The position numbers and the translations under genes are program-made. The notes beneath the pieces are model-generated. The model saw only the letters and a list, made by a program, of their open reading frames with translations, was not told the DNA's origin and ran no database searches. Source: DAOUGC01 sp034429695 (GTDB lineage: Bacteria; Chloroflexota; Anaerolineae; Anaerolineales; Anaerolineaceae). Taken from it: 42,962 nt of DNA. This document shows positions 16,290 to 25,516 of this stretch, one piece after another. The DNA is taken from positions 1-42,962 of the forward strand of contig DAOUGC010000235.1 in NCBI GenBank assembly GCA_034429695.1. The letters run 5' to 3'. Position 1 is the first letter of the stretch. The number at the start of each line of letters is the position of its first letter.

Positions 16290-18017
16290 TTATTCCGAAT
16301 CCAACTCAAAGACCCATTGATCTTCGAATGTGTCCACATAGGTCAAACCAAAACCTTCAGCAGTATCACGGTAGGCGGGCATGTCTTCATAAGAAGCCCC
16401 ATCCACAAGCACCCACTGCACCCCCAGTTCGCGCAACAACGCCACCCCTTCCTCACTCGGGAACGAGATCAGAACCGGTTTGATGCGCAGATACTGGGCA
16501 GGTGGAAAAGCGTTGAAAAACCCACCCACAAAGGGTTTACCGTGAATGAGTGTATTATAAGTCTGATCCTGGTCTTCGCCTTTCTCAAATGGAAATTGCA
16601 CCACCGCCCCCTGCCCGGGCTGTTCAGCCAGCCAGGCATCCACAGGCCGGGTCTCCACCTTTGCCAGGTGACGATAAGGACCGGGATAGAAATCCAACAA
16701 GACCAGGGTAATCAATAGTGCGCCAAAAGCCAGACGCACCCCATGTTTTTTCCGTTTGAGGAGCTGTTCTGCACCCAGCCCGGCAACGGCTGCGACCAAC
16801 AGCAGGGCAAACACGCCAAAGCGCATCAGCGCGCGCATTTTAGCATAATAGGGGAAATGATAAAAAAGATAACGTCCCGGCAGCGGGATCATGGTGGGGT
16901 CGCTGCTCACCCATTGCTTGAGAAAAGCCGGGGTGGGCACTTCAACCACCTGACCGTTCCAATGCAGTTCTGTTCCCATGGCAAGCAGCACCGCCAGAGC
17001 AGAACCGGCCAGCAACAGGAACACCAGCCGCGCCCTGCCAGAGCGGCGGGCGGTGAAGATAGCCACAGCAGCCAGGATCAATGTCACTGCGCCAAAATAC
17101 AGTGTGCCTTCCACCCAATTCTCGCGGTTGAAGTGATCACCCACCCACTGACCCAGGGCAAAGTGATCGGTTGAAGGCAGCAGGAAATCAGTTGGGCTGG
17201 CTGAGTACATGCGCGCCAGGGCAATATCACGATCCGGCAGGCCGCCGGAACGGGAAAGCTGCACATACGGCAGCACTGCGGCCAGCACCAGCGGCAGACT
17301 GACCGCCCCCGCCACAGCCAGATTCCGCCAGAAACGCCAGTTCTTCCACGCTCCCCGATTGAGAAACAGGCTCACCACCCCGACAAAAGCGGCGATGAAC
17401 AGCCCCATATAGAGGTAATACTGTGAGGTCAGGGCGATCAGCCCCAGGCCAATCCCGGCCAGTAGGACCGCCCTCCACGGTATTTTCTTTTCCGCAGGCT
17501 CCCAGCGCAACAGATCGATCAACCCCCAGAAGAACAGCGGCAACCATTGCGTACCAGATAAATTCAGGTGGCCGATCAAAAAGTGCGCCATGTGATATGG
17601 GATGAAGGCGAAGATTGTACCGGCGATTAACCCGGGCAGGTCACTGCCTGTCAGGTGCCGCACCCATAAATACATGATGTAACCGGATAGCACAAAAGTC
17701 AGCATCAATGCTGCGTTATACGCAAATGTGGCATTGATAAAACTAAACGGCAGGGCAAGCGCAAGCTGGGCAGGCGTAATTTCGGTGTACGCCATGTTCC
17801 AGCCCTCAGGGTAGTTGAGGAACCAAACATCAAATGGATTAACGTGCAGATCAAACAAGGCACGCTTCATCCACCCAATCATCCACACAAAATAGATGTT
17901 ATCGCCGATCTCCCCCACCATGGATTGGCCCATATCGGTAACCAACGGGTAGGTGAACAGAATCGTCAGGGCGACAAAAAACAGGATGATGAGAGCGTGC
18001 TTGTGGAACGGTTTCAT
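16290..18017 (-). CDS. Large polytopic membrane protein, probable GT-C glycosyltransferase or flippase-like
   Basis: This is a membrane protein of about 575 residues with many hydrophobic segments. The first loop reads 'YPLVTDMGQSMVGEIGDNIYFVWMIGWMK', and 'FLNYPEGWNMAYTEITP' follows. Proteins of this kind (long first loop with G-D-N/x-Y, PEG motif, soluble end) are annotated as glycosyltransferase-like or YfhO-related membrane proteins. The C-terminal part is soluble and ends 'EDQWVFELDSE'. The start at 18017 begins at the 'MKPFHKHALIILFF' signal-anchor; the longer frame to 18155 would run into the oxidoreductase gene and adds an arginine-rich, non-coding-looking stretch. Acting on a lipid-linked glycan outside the cell is likely, but no substrate is evident. 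Confidence 0.75.
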   Translation of the reverse strand: MKPFHKHALIILFFVALTILFTYPLVTDMGQSMVGEIGDNIYFVWMIGWMKRALFDLHVNPFDVWFLNYPEGWNMAYTEITPAQLALALPFSFINATFAYNAALMLTFVLSGYIMYLWVRHLTGSDLPGLIAGTIFAFIPYHMAHFLIGHLNLSGTQWLPLFFWGLIDLLRWEPAEKKIPWRAVLLAGIGLGLIALTSQYYLYMGLFIAAFVGVVSLFLNRGAWKNWRFWRNLAVAGAVSLPLVLAAVLPYVQLSRSGGLPDRDIALARMYSASPTDFLLPSTDHFALGQWVGDHFNRENWVEGTLYFGAVTLILAAVAIFTARRSGRARLVFLLLAGSALAVLLAMGTELHWNGQVVEVPTPAFLKQWVSSDPTMIPLPGRYLFYHFPYYAKMRALMRFGVFALLLVAAVAGLGAEQLLKRKKHGVRLAFGALLITLVLLDFYPGPYRHLAKVETRPVDAWLAEQPGQGAVVQFPFEKGEDQDQTYNTLIHGKPFVGGFFNAFPPAQYLRIKPVLISFPSEEGVALLRELGVQWVLVDGASYEDMPAYRDTAEGFGLTYVDTFEDQWVFELDSE

Positions 18018-18036
18018 GAGAACACCAGGGGGTGGT

Positions 18037-19023
18037 TCAGAGATGAACGATCTGACCGGTCTGGGAGGAATGATGCACCGCCAGGGCGATCTCCAGCGCC
18101 CGGCGGCCGTCCGCCAGGGTGCAAACCGGGTCAGCCTCACCGCGCGCAACCGCAATCATGTGGCGCAGTTCGGTAAGGAACATGACATTGCGGTCAAAAT
18201 CTTCCGGTGGGGGGAAGGATTCCCAGCTCTCCGACTCCGGGCGATAAATACGCGCAGCGCCGTTGGAATTGTTCCATAACAACGTTCCGTTGCTGCAAGC
18301 GATCTCCAAGCGGTGAACAGCAGGCCTCTGGTAGTAATTGAGGTGCACCGAACCAATCGATCCGGATGCAAAGTGCAGGATGATCTCGCCAAAGTCATCC
18401 ACCTCAACCTCCAGGTCGCTGATCTTGCCGCTCATGGCGGTCACGGCATCCACCTCGCCCATTAACCAGCGCAGGTAATCCAGCGGGTGAGACAGCGTAA
18501 GCACCACGCCACCGCCCAGGTCGCTGCGGGCGCTGTAGCTTGTGCGATAATCCTCCCAAGGGTGCCAGTTGGGCAGGTATTCACCCCACTCGGCGCGTAC
18601 AGAGATGGGACGCCCGGCTGCCTGGGTATTGATCATTTCCCACAAGCGTTGCAACCCGGGATGAAAACGGAATTGGAAACCCACCAGCGCCTGTCCGCCG
18701 CCGTACTCCAAAGCGGTTTGCAGTTGATCCACGCCTTCCAGTGAGTGGCTGATCGGTTTTTCCATCAGCAGATGGCAGCCGCGTTCAGCCGCCGGAACGG
18801 CGATATCCAGATGATATGCGGTGGGGTTGGCCACAATCACCACGTCGGGGCGGTGATCCAATGCCTGTGCCAGGTCAGTCTCCACTGGAAAATCCTTTAA
18901 TTCTTCCACCGGCAGTGTACTGCGCCCGGTGCGATACAGGACAATGTCCCGCTCGCCAAGTTCCAGTAAATTACGGAAATGCCGCCGACCAATGGAGCCG
19001 TAACCGGCAATCATAAATTTCAT
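18037..19023 (-). CDS. Gfo/Idh/MocA family oxidoreductase
   Basis: These 328 residues have the N-terminal dinucleotide site 'FMIAGYGSIGRRHFRNL', the catalytic-lysine motif 'LLMEKPISHS' (EKP) and the substrate-side 'GGGVVLTLSHPLDYLRWLMG' with its His. This is the standard family layout. Members oxidise or reduce sugar hydroxyls. PtmF of Campylobacter, which works with PtmA in GlcN-6-phosphate/GDP-GlcNAc supply for legionaminic acid, is a member of this family. A PtmA-like SDR lies in the same operon at 12265-13086, so a similar pairing is possible. AAAGG precedes the ATG. It starts 16 bp after the stop of the 482-residue GT-B gene. Confidence 0.9.
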   Translation of the reverse strand: MKFMIAGYGSIGRRHFRNLLELGERDIVLYRTGRSTLPVEELKDFPVETDLAQALDHRPDVVIVANPTAYHLDIAVPAAERGCHLLMEKPISHSLEGVDQLQTALEYGGGQALVGFQFRFHPGLQRLWEMINTQAAGRPISVRAEWGEYLPNWHPWEDYRTSYSARSDLGGGVVLTLSHPLDYLRWLMGEVDAVTAMSGKISDLEVEVDDFGEIILHFASGSIGSVHLNYYQRPAVHRLEIACSNGTLLWNNSNGAARIYRPESESWESFPPPEDFDRNVMFLTELRHMIAVARGEADPVCTLADGRRALEIALAVHHSSQTGQIVHL

Positions 19024-19039
19024 GCCATCGCCTTTCTGA

Positions 19040-20488
19040 TTACACCGATTTCTTTGCGTTCAGTTTATCCAGCAACCACCGGCCGACCCGTTTTCCAGAG
19101 CAACCATCGGTGAAGGTACATTCTGACTTGATGAAATCCTGCCGGCGTTCATGATCGGCAGTGGGGTTCATCAGATAATAATCCACCGCAGCCTGCAGGG
19201 CATCCTGAGTCAACGCCACCCGGCCTGCTCCGGCAACGCGGAAGCGCTGATGGGTGGGCCATTCACCAATGCGGGACAGCGGCAGCGAAAAGCGTCCTGG
19301 CTGGTTCCACCCGCCCGGGGCGTCAAAACACACCGAGACAATCGGGCGGTCGTGAATGGCAGCCTCAACCACCATGGTGGAATAGACGGTGAGGAACACA
19401 TCAGAATATGCCATCATTGAGGTTTTTTCTGGCATATCCTCACCCGAGTAATACCCCAGCTCACCACCCAGAGGAACCGGCTCCACCACATGTACATGGG
19501 GCAGCTCGCGGGCCAGCTTGCGAATGGCTTCGCGCTCACCAGCGAAGAGCGGCTCCTCCATGAAATGATTGGGATGCAGGCGGATCAACAACTGCGCCGG
19601 CTGGCTCAGGCGATCTTCCGCCACCAGCCGCGCCAGGGCTTCAACGTTTTGGTAGTTCGGCGAGAAGGTGATAAAGCTGCAGGCATAACCAAGCAACTTG
19701 CGTTCAGGGTCAAGGTTGTGAAGCTTGAAATACTCATCACGGCTCATCAACCAATGCTTTTTGAAATAACCGTCATAAGTGGGAATGCCGCCCACGTGCA
19801 CCTGATCGGGCTGCCAGTCGTCACCATCCACCAGTTCGTGTTTCTGCACACCAGACCAGCAATTGATCCAGTTCACCGGCGCACCGGGCAACGCATAACT
19901 GGAAGGGTTATCCCACCCCACCACAACGGCCGCAGTGGTAATGCCACGCCGGGCGGCTTCACGCAGCAGGTAACGGTCGTAGCGCCAGCCGGGGGTGCTG
20001 GCGATCACCATGTCGGGCTGGTACTTTTCAAACAGGTCGGCGTAGATGTTGGGGGTGAAGACCAGTTGCTGGCGGTAAACCTGTTGTCTGGCAAGTTTAC
20101 TCCGCCGCATCATTGAAATGGCAGTTTTCATGGCAGGCAGGACAACGCGGCGTTTTCCGGTGGCTTCCACCTCAACCTGTTGAATATGGCTGTCCTGTGC
20201 TTCGGTATTGATCCGGTTGGAAGAACCCACCCGCCGCAGGAAGTTCAGCCACCACTGAGCGGTCGGGTTGACCGTCTCAGCGTAGCGGCGGGCTTCCTTC
20301 AAGCGCAGTCCTTCAACGATCAATCCTGGCTGGCCAAAACGTTTTTCAATCTGTTCCTTCAACCCGTCATCAGTGAGCAGCACCACCTCCACTCCGTTTT
20401 CCAACAGGGTGGGCACAACATCGGTCTGCAAAAAATAAACAATTGCCAGGCCGTGGTCGGCGCTGATGAATACTCTTTTTGCTGTCAT
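19040..20488 (-). CDS. GT-B fold protein, capsule/CDP-glycerol transferase-like
   Basis: These 482 residues start 'AKRVFISADHGLAIVYFLQTDVVP', an N-terminal Rossmann opening. The C-terminal domain holds 'LLIRLHPNHF' and 'VFLTVYSTMVVEAAIHDRPIVSVCFD'. An R-x-H-P motif plus Y-S-T-x-x-x-E is seen in GT-B proteins such as CDP-glycerol transferases and capsule synthesis proteins. No signal peptide or membrane helix is seen, so it should work in the cytoplasm. It starts 9 bp after the stop of the GT2 gene. It is the second of three GT-B proteins of this type in the operon (with 8468-10087 and 28346-29956). The transferred group is unknown. Confidence 0.75.
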   Translation of the reverse strand: MTAKRVFISADHGLAIVYFLQTDVVPTLLENGVEVVLLTDDGLKEQIEKRFGQPGLIVEGLRLKEARRYAETVNPTAQWWLNFLRRVGSSNRINTEAQDSHIQQVEVEATGKRRVVLPAMKTAISMMRRSKLARQQVYRQQLVFTPNIYADLFEKYQPDMVIASTPGWRYDRYLLREAARRGITTAAVVVGWDNPSSYALPGAPVNWINCWSGVQKHELVDGDDWQPDQVHVGGIPTYDGYFKKHWLMSRDEYFKLHNLDPERKLLGYACSFITFSPNYQNVEALARLVAEDRLSQPAQLLIRLHPNHFMEEPLFAGEREAIRKLARELPHVHVVEPVPLGGELGYYSGEDMPEKTSMMAYSDVFLTVYSTMVVEAAIHDRPIVSVCFDAPGGWNQPGRFSLPLSRIGEWPTHQRFRVAGAGRVALTQDALQAAVDYYLMNPTADHERRQDFIKSECTFTDGCSGKRVGRWLLDKLNAKKSV

Positions 20489-20497
20489 TGGCTAAGG

Positions 20498-21457
20498 TTA
20501 CTCCCGGTCGTAATACCAGCGAAAAATGCCGTCATACAGCGCCAGCAGCGCGCGTTTGACGGGGGGAAGATCCAGCAGGCGGCTGGCAGCGCCGCTCTTA
20601 ACCCGCTGCTGCGTGGCGGATGTCATGCCAGGCAGGTTACGCAGGGTGTTGCTCATGTTCATTGCCAGTGCTTCCACCGGCATCAAGCGCAAATAACCGG
20701 CGGCATTCATGCGCTGATCCAGTTGTTTCACCTGCCCCATCGGGCGGTCCATGCTGAAGGGCAGGAACTCCTGCAGTACGCTTTTATATGCTGCAAATTG
20801 CCAGTGTGAAGCGCCAGCCATGGCGCACACGCCCTGGTACTCAAGCCATTCATCCTGGCTGTTTTGATAATGCTTTTCGATCTCCTCGTCGCTCTGCCCC
20901 AGGCTGCGGTCAAACTCCTGGAACACCTCAAATGGGATGAAATGCCCGCTTTTGTGCATCACGCCGGTGGTACTCTGCGCCCAGTCCAGCGTGGCAGTGT
21001 AGAAATCCGGGTTGGTGCGGAAGGGTCGGGCTGTCACCATGCCCACTTTGGGGAAGGTCTCCAGCAATTGTACCGAGCGGGAAAGCCACCCCGGGTAAAA
21101 CAGGCAGTCATTGTCAGTATAAACGATGATCTCACCGGGAGAACCTGCCAGAATCATGTTCCAGGCGCCGCCCTTGCCCAGATTTTTTTGCGAAAGCAAC
21201 AGGTACTGAATATTGCCCTCGCCATGCTGATCCAGCAACCACTGGCGCACTTCCTCGCATGAGCCGTTGTCAAACACCAGCAGATCAAACGGCAGGTCAG
21301 CGGTGGAACGAATGTTGTCCAGGCAGGCACGCAACACATCCAGCATTTCGGCGTAAAAACCGGAAAGAAACGGGATGTAGTTCAATACCGCAACCGTAAT
21401 GCGTTCCGGTTTGCTCACATCCTTTACAAATTTTGCCGGGTTCTGACCCACACGCAT
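20498..21457 (-). CDS. Family 2 glycosyltransferase
   Basis: The 319 residues have the GT-A features 'ITVAVLNYIPFLSGF', 'LLVFDNGSCEEVRQWL', 'NLGKGGAWNMIL' and the DxD-like site 'IIVYTDNDCLFYPGWL'. The Asn-Gly-Ser and YTDND motifs mark it as GT2-like. The start is set by GAGGTG six bases upstream. A 22-bp gap separates it from the next upstream gene (GT-A-like, 21480-22433). It probably adds a sugar to the lipid-linked chain. The C-terminus is rich in charged residues and has no membrane helix. Confidence 0.88.
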   Translation of the reverse strand: MRVGQNPAKFVKDVSKPERITVAVLNYIPFLSGFYAEMLDVLRACLDNIRSTADLPFDLLVFDNGSCEEVRQWLLDQHGEGNIQYLLLSQKNLGKGGAWNMILAGSPGEIIVYTDNDCLFYPGWLSRSVQLLETFPKVGMVTARPFRTNPDFYTATLDWAQSTTGVMHKSGHFIPFEVFQEFDRSLGQSDEEIEKHYQNSQDEWLEYQGVCAMAGASHWQFAAYKSVLQEFLPFSMDRPMGQVKQLDQRMNAAGYLRLMPVEALAMNMSNTLRNLPGMTSATQQRVKSGAASRLLDLPPVKRALLALYDGIFRWYYDRE

Positions 21458-21479
21458 GTTTCACCTCAATAAGAAACCA

Positions 21480-22433
21480 TCAAGCCAGGTCGGCATTGCC
21501 GTCACCCGAATTCCCGGTCCTTTTTTCCCGCAACCAGGCGCGAAATTCACGATAAGCCCGCCCCGGATGGAAGATCGCAAAAAACACCTGCGCCAGCGCC
21601 ATGGATTGAAAATTCACCAGCGGCATGATCTCCACTTCGCGCCAAAATTTTACCCATGACTGCGCCGGGGCTGTCAATGCACCGTCCACCAGGCACAGGT
21701 TGACATCGTCGAGTTTAAAGATCACCCGCCGACCTCCGGCCAGGCGCACATTCTCAGATGTCTCGGGCAGTCGGTAATGCGGCTGTCCGTTGGGCAGGTG
21801 GCTGTAATCATGGTTCTGGTGGATGATGCGCACACTGGCCGTGGCATCCACCACCGCCCAGCCTTCCTTGCGGGCCTGATAGATCATCCAGTTATCCCAA
21901 CCGGCGCGTCCGACCGCAAAAGCGGGCATGTCTTCATATGCCTCGCGCGGAAAGACAAAATAATCGCTGCCGGTCCTTGGATGGAGCCTGCCATTCATCT
22001 TCAATTCTTCTTCCAGGCGATCACGCCACCCGCTCTTGATCTCCAGATCCTGGGTGACGTCCAGATCCCAGCGCTGCCCAACGATTAAAAAATCATCCAC
22101 GTGCCGCGCCACATTCCTGGCGGCTTCAACAAAATCGGGCATCAGCAGGATGTCGGCATTGACGTATGCCAGCACCTGACCGTGCGCGTGGGTGCGTGCT
22201 TGATCAAAAATGGAGGAAACCAGCGGAGTTCCGGATGAATTGCGTTCGATCTCAGGAATGTGGTGGATGCCGTACTCATGAGCCACCTCGGCCAACCCCG
22301 GCTCATCACCGATCACCAGCACCTCGACATCCGTTCCGAGCTGCAGCCACGACTTGAGAGCGTTGCGTTGAATGGTGGCAATATGCGGCTGGGTGAATGG
22401 CTTTGGCGTTGTGAAAATGGTTAGAAAGGTCAT
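21480..22433 (-). CDS. GT-A-type glycosyltransferase-like protein
   Basis: These 317 residues open with 'MTFLTIFTTPKPF' and carry 'VEVLVIGDEPGLAEVA', 'GQVLAYVNADILLMPDF' (NAD, a DxD-like motif) and 'GWDNWMIYQARKEGW'. The order fits a GT-A glycosyltransferase or close relative. GGAG six bases upstream sets the start, and the ATG overlaps the stop of the cytidylyltransferase gene (ATGA at 22430-22433), so the pair is coupled. The tail contains a possible membrane-associated helix ('LAQVFFAIFHPGRAYREF'). It may use the CMP-sugar made by its coupled neighbour; this is inferred from gene order only. Confidence 0.8.
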   Translation of the reverse strand: MTFLTIFTTPKPFTQPHIATIQRNALKSWLQLGTDVEVLVIGDEPGLAEVAHEYGIHHIPEIERNSSGTPLVSSIFDQARTHAHGQVLAYVNADILLMPDFVEAARNVARHVDDFLIVGQRWDLDVTQDLEIKSGWRDRLEEELKMNGRLHPRTGSDYFVFPREAYEDMPAFAVGRAGWDNWMIYQARKEGWAVVDATASVRIIHQNHDYSHLPNGQPHYRLPETSENVRLAGGRRVIFKLDDVNLCLVDGALTAPAQSWVKFWREVEIMPLVNFQSMALAQVFFAIFHPGRAYREFRAWLREKRTGNSGDGNADLA

Positions 22434-23194
22434 TTCGTCTCCATGCGGTTATCCACATCGGTGCCGCTTTTATGCTGCACACCCGCATTGATGCGTTCCA
22501 TTTCAGGATGCTCCTGCATCAATTTCAACACCTGCTGCCAGGTAAAGTCATCCCGTCCGCCAAAATGCTCGAAAACCTGCTTCAATAACTGTAGGTCATC
22601 CGCGGTGTCCACCGTCCAACGCCGGTCGCCATAATCGGGATCATGGTTCAACACCAGCAGCTTGAAACGGCCATCCTGATCATAAAAATAAGGCATCACA
22701 TGTTCGCGTTCAAACGGAAGTGTGGCTTCCTTCCAGGCTTTCTCAAGACCGGCGAAAGAACACACTTCAATATCCAGCCCGATGGGATAAGTACGATGCC
22801 ACGGAGGCGGCAGGCGCGTGGCGGCAAAATCAACACCGCCCGATAAAAACGCCTCCACGGTCTCATCAACAAGCACAGGGTCCATCACAGGGCAATCGGC
22901 GGTGATGCGCACAACCACTTCCGCCTGGAAACGCAGCGCCGCCTGGTAGTATCGATCCAACACATCAAACTGGCTACCTCGATAGACGGCAAAACCCTGT
23001 TCACGGCAGAAGACCTCCACCGCATCATCCGACGGATCGGTGGTGGTGGCGACGCCAACCGCACACAGGGTTCGCGCGCGACGCACACGTTCAACGACGC
23101 GGGAGAGCATGGGCTTTCCGGCCAGGTCCAGCAGCACTTTGCCAGGCAACCGGCTGGAATTCATGCGCGCTTGAATGATGGCAACAATTCGCAT
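22430..23194 (-). CDS. SpsF-type cytidylyltransferase
   Basis: This is a 254-residue nucleotidyltransferase. 'VAIIQARMNSSRLPGKVLLDLAGKP' is the nucleotide-binding loop of the SpsF branch, and 'VVRITADCPVMDP' and 'DRRWTVDTADDLQLL' follow as in B. subtilis SpsF and its relatives. SpsF-type proteins sit with NeuB-like SpsE in operons making nonulosonate-type spore or surface sugars. Here a NeuB with SAF (24401-25468) is two genes upstream, so the two probably belong to one route. The start has no strong ribosome site. It is the third cytidylyltransferase in the operon and differs in loop sequence from the other two. Confidence 0.88.
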   Translation of the reverse strand: MRIVAIIQARMNSSRLPGKVLLDLAGKPMLSRVVERVRRARTLCAVGVATTTDPSDDAVEVFCREQGFAVYRGSQFDVLDRYYQAALRFQAEVVVRITADCPVMDPVLVDETVEAFLSGGVDFAATRLPPPWHRTYPIGLDIEVCSFAGLEKAWKEATLPFEREHVMPYFYDQDGRFKLLVLNHDPDYGDRRWTVDTADDLQLLKQVFEHFGGRDDFTWQQVLKLMQEHPEMERINAGVQHKSGTDVDNRMETK

Positions 23195-23233
23195 GTTGGT
23201 TCGGTCTCGTTTCTATTTCCAGTGTACAAACAA

Positions 23234-24346
23234 CTATGTTTTGTCGATCTGAACTGCCAGATCGTAGGCATACATCAATTTCTCAAAATTCTTCTTCCAG
23301 TCAGCGCGTTGTTCCGCCAGGGTTCTGGCAGCCGCACGCATGGCTATGGTTTCCTGGCGATTCCGGGCGGCCATCAACATCTGTCTGGTCAGGTCCTGCA
23401 CATTTCCACTGGCAAACAACCAGCCCTGCTCTCCAGGGGTGATCCATTCCACGTTCCCGGGAATATCTGACACCAACACCGGAAGTCCACACGCCAGGGC
23501 TTCCATCAAGGATACCGATGATCCATCACTGTAAGAAGCGGACAGGTACAGGTCAGCCGAGCGGTAAAAGTCGGTCAGGCGGTCGTTTGCGATCTGTCCG
23601 GCATAGTATACCCTGTCACTTACCCCATCCTCGGACAAAATGGAATGAATGATGACCGACATGGAGCCGCTGCCCGCCAGGATCAAACGCAAGTCAGGGT
23701 TTTGGTTTGCGGCTTGCACAAAGGCTTTGGCAACCACATCCACGCCGTAAATCGCTTCCCATGAACGCAGGCTCAAAAGCACAACCTGATCCTGCCAGCC
23801 CAGTTGTTGACGAAGTGTCCCCTGCCCCGGTGAGAACAGACCCAGGTCCACACCCCACGGAAAGACCACCACATGTTGCGCCGGAAAGCCAAACCTCTGG
23901 GCTTCCTGTTTTACTGCATCGCAATCGCACACCAGGACCCGCGTGCGGTGCAGGGTGAAAGCCGTGAGCTGGCGCATCCAATCGTTGCGGTGGGCATCCT
24001 TGAGAATATCTGAACCCCAGCTCATACTCACCAGTGGATGATAGCCAGCCAGGGCAGTCAGAAAAGCCGCGGTTTGAACGGAGCCAGCATGCACCACATC
24101 AGGCTTGATCTTGCGGAACAAACGGCGCAGTTCCAAGGCAAGCGCAGGATAAGTGCGCCAATCCATCGGTGCGCGTCCCCCGCTCCAAATAATCTGCTCA
24201 ATATTGGGCGGCAGCGGGCGGTCCTCCCGCTGCATATCCCTGCGCTCCAGGCGCAGCGAATATACTTGATGATCCGTCCCGGCCAGTGCTGATAAGAAGC
24301 GATGGTCGTGGGGGGTGTAATCGCGGGTGAAGTAGAGGACGCGCAT
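23234..24346 (-). CDS. Family 4 glycosyltransferase (GT-B)
   Basis: These 370 residues have the two-domain GT4 layout: 'MRVLYFTRDYTPHDHRFL' at the start, 'VVFPWGVDLGLFSPG' at the hinge, and 'SASYSDGSSVSLMEALACGLPVLVSDIPG', with the E-x-A-x-A-x-G-x-P-V pattern of retaining GT-B enzymes, in the C-terminal domain. It is a cytoplasmic retaining glycosyltransferase. It lies between the SAF-containing NeuB and SpsF genes, with gaps of 54 and 39 bp. Sugar specificity is not predictable. Confidence 0.92.
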   Translation of the reverse strand: MRVLYFTRDYTPHDHRFLSALAGTDHQVYSLRLERRDMQREDRPLPPNIEQIIWSGGRAPMDWRTYPALALELRRLFRKIKPDVVHAGSVQTAAFLTALAGYHPLVSMSWGSDILKDAHRNDWMRQLTAFTLHRTRVLVCDCDAVKQEAQRFGFPAQHVVVFPWGVDLGLFSPGQGTLRQQLGWQDQVVLLSLRSWEAIYGVDVVAKAFVQAANQNPDLRLILAGSGSMSVIIHSILSEDGVSDRVYYAGQIANDRLTDFYRSADLYLSASYSDGSSVSLMEALACGLPVLVSDIPGNVEWITPGEQGWLFASGNVQDLTRQMLMAARNRQETIAMRAAARTLAEQRADWKKNFEKLMYAYDLAVQIDKT

Positions 24347-24400
24347 GTTAAAGTTCAGTGCTCCTACGCGCCAGCTTTATACTCCTGACGCGTCAAAAGG

Positions 24401-25468
24401 CTACTCACCCAGCAGTGTCCAGCGCAGTTCTTTACCCGCCGGAATATCCACCTGGGCACAAGCGCCGACCACGCGGTCAACTTCGTAAGGCATGATCGCG
24501 CCGGGTGTGGCTGGCCGCAGTACATCGATCATCTCTCTCGTCAGCCGTTCACCAGCGTGAATGTCCCGCGCAGCGCGCAGGCAGCGGCGCTGCACAACCA
24601 CGGTCTGCTGCTCATTATCATTGACCACTTTATCTGCCGAGCCGAGTGCGAGTTCCAACTGACGGGTGTTTTCCACCATTTCGCGCCAAGGCCCGGGTTC
24701 CATCGAGAAGGGATGATCCGGCCCCACCCGCGAACAATCATCGGTGAAGTGTTTTTCCACCACCCGTGCGCTCAGGGCCACAGCGCCCAGCACGGTGGCA
24801 TGGCCCGGGGTATGGTCAGACAGGCCCAGCACCAGGTCGGGGTACATCATACGATAGGTTTTGAGCACGTTCAGGTGAATGTGGTTGAAGTTTTCGAGAC
24901 TGCCAGTGTAATTGGTGTTGCATTGCATCAGCACCAGATCGCGGTTGATCGCCAGAATGGTGCGTACGGCGCGCTGCACATCGCCAATGTCAGCGGCGCC
25001 GGTTGCCAGCAAAACCGGTTTGCCCTTGCGGGCAATATATTCAAGCTGCTCCAACCAGGTGATGTCGCCTGAGCCGATCTTGTGTGCCGGTACGAACGGG
25101 TCAAGATGGTCCACGGCTTCGAAATCATACGGGGATGAGAAATAATCAATTCCCACCCGGTCACATTCTTCCTTAAGTAGCGAGGTCCATTCAAACGGCA
25201 ATGAGGCGTCCTGATAGACCTCAAACACCGACTTCTTCCAGGTGGATTGGTGCGCCTGCTGCGCGCCCAGGTTGCGGAAACCGTAATCTGAGACAATCTT
25301 TGGCGCTCGAAAATTCTGGAACTTGGCTGCATCCGCTCCAGCTTCCTTTGCCAGACGGATGAGCATCAACGCCCGTTCAAGACTGCCGTCGTGGTTGGCG
25401 GAGATATCGGCAATGAAATAGGTGGGGTGGTTCTCACCGATGAGATGTGACCCGATGGTTATTTCCAT
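24401..25468 (-). CDS. NeuB-family nonulosonate synthase with SAF domain
   Basis: This 355-residue enzyme has the full family length. The barrel has 'FIADISANHDGSLE', 'AAKFQNFRAPKIVS', 'LLATGAADIGDV', 'GLSDHTPGHATV' and 'VEKHFTDD'; the last two carry the metal-binding His residues. Residues 290-355 form the SAF domain ('RRCLRAARDIHAGERLTREMIDVLRP'), with the Arg-Ser/Ala-x-x-A/D-I pattern that caps the neighbouring subunit. A strong AAAGGAGG lies upstream of the ATG. It follows pseB and an RmlD-like gene by 48 bp, so its six-carbon substrate may come from them. It is clearly different from the shorter synthase at 10106-10984. Confidence 0.93.
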   Translation of the reverse strand: MEITIGSHLIGENHPTYFIADISANHDGSLERALMLIRLAKEAGADAAKFQNFRAPKIVSDYGFRNLGAQQAHQSTWKKSVFEVYQDASLPFEWTSLLKEECDRVGIDYFSSPYDFEAVDHLDPFVPAHKIGSGDITWLEQLEYIARKGKPVLLATGAADIGDVQRAVRTILAINRDLVLMQCNTNYTGSLENFNHIHLNVLKTYRMMYPDLVLGLSDHTPGHATVLGAVALSARVVEKHFTDDCSRVGPDHPFSMEPGPWREMVENTRQLELALGSADKVVNDNEQQTVVVQRRCLRAARDIHAGERLTREMIDVLRPATPGAIMPYEVDRVVGACAQVDIPAGKELRWTLLGE

Positions 25469-25516
25469 GGCCAGCCTCCTTTGGCAATTGGCAAACGATT
25501 TAACTCCGGCAATGGT

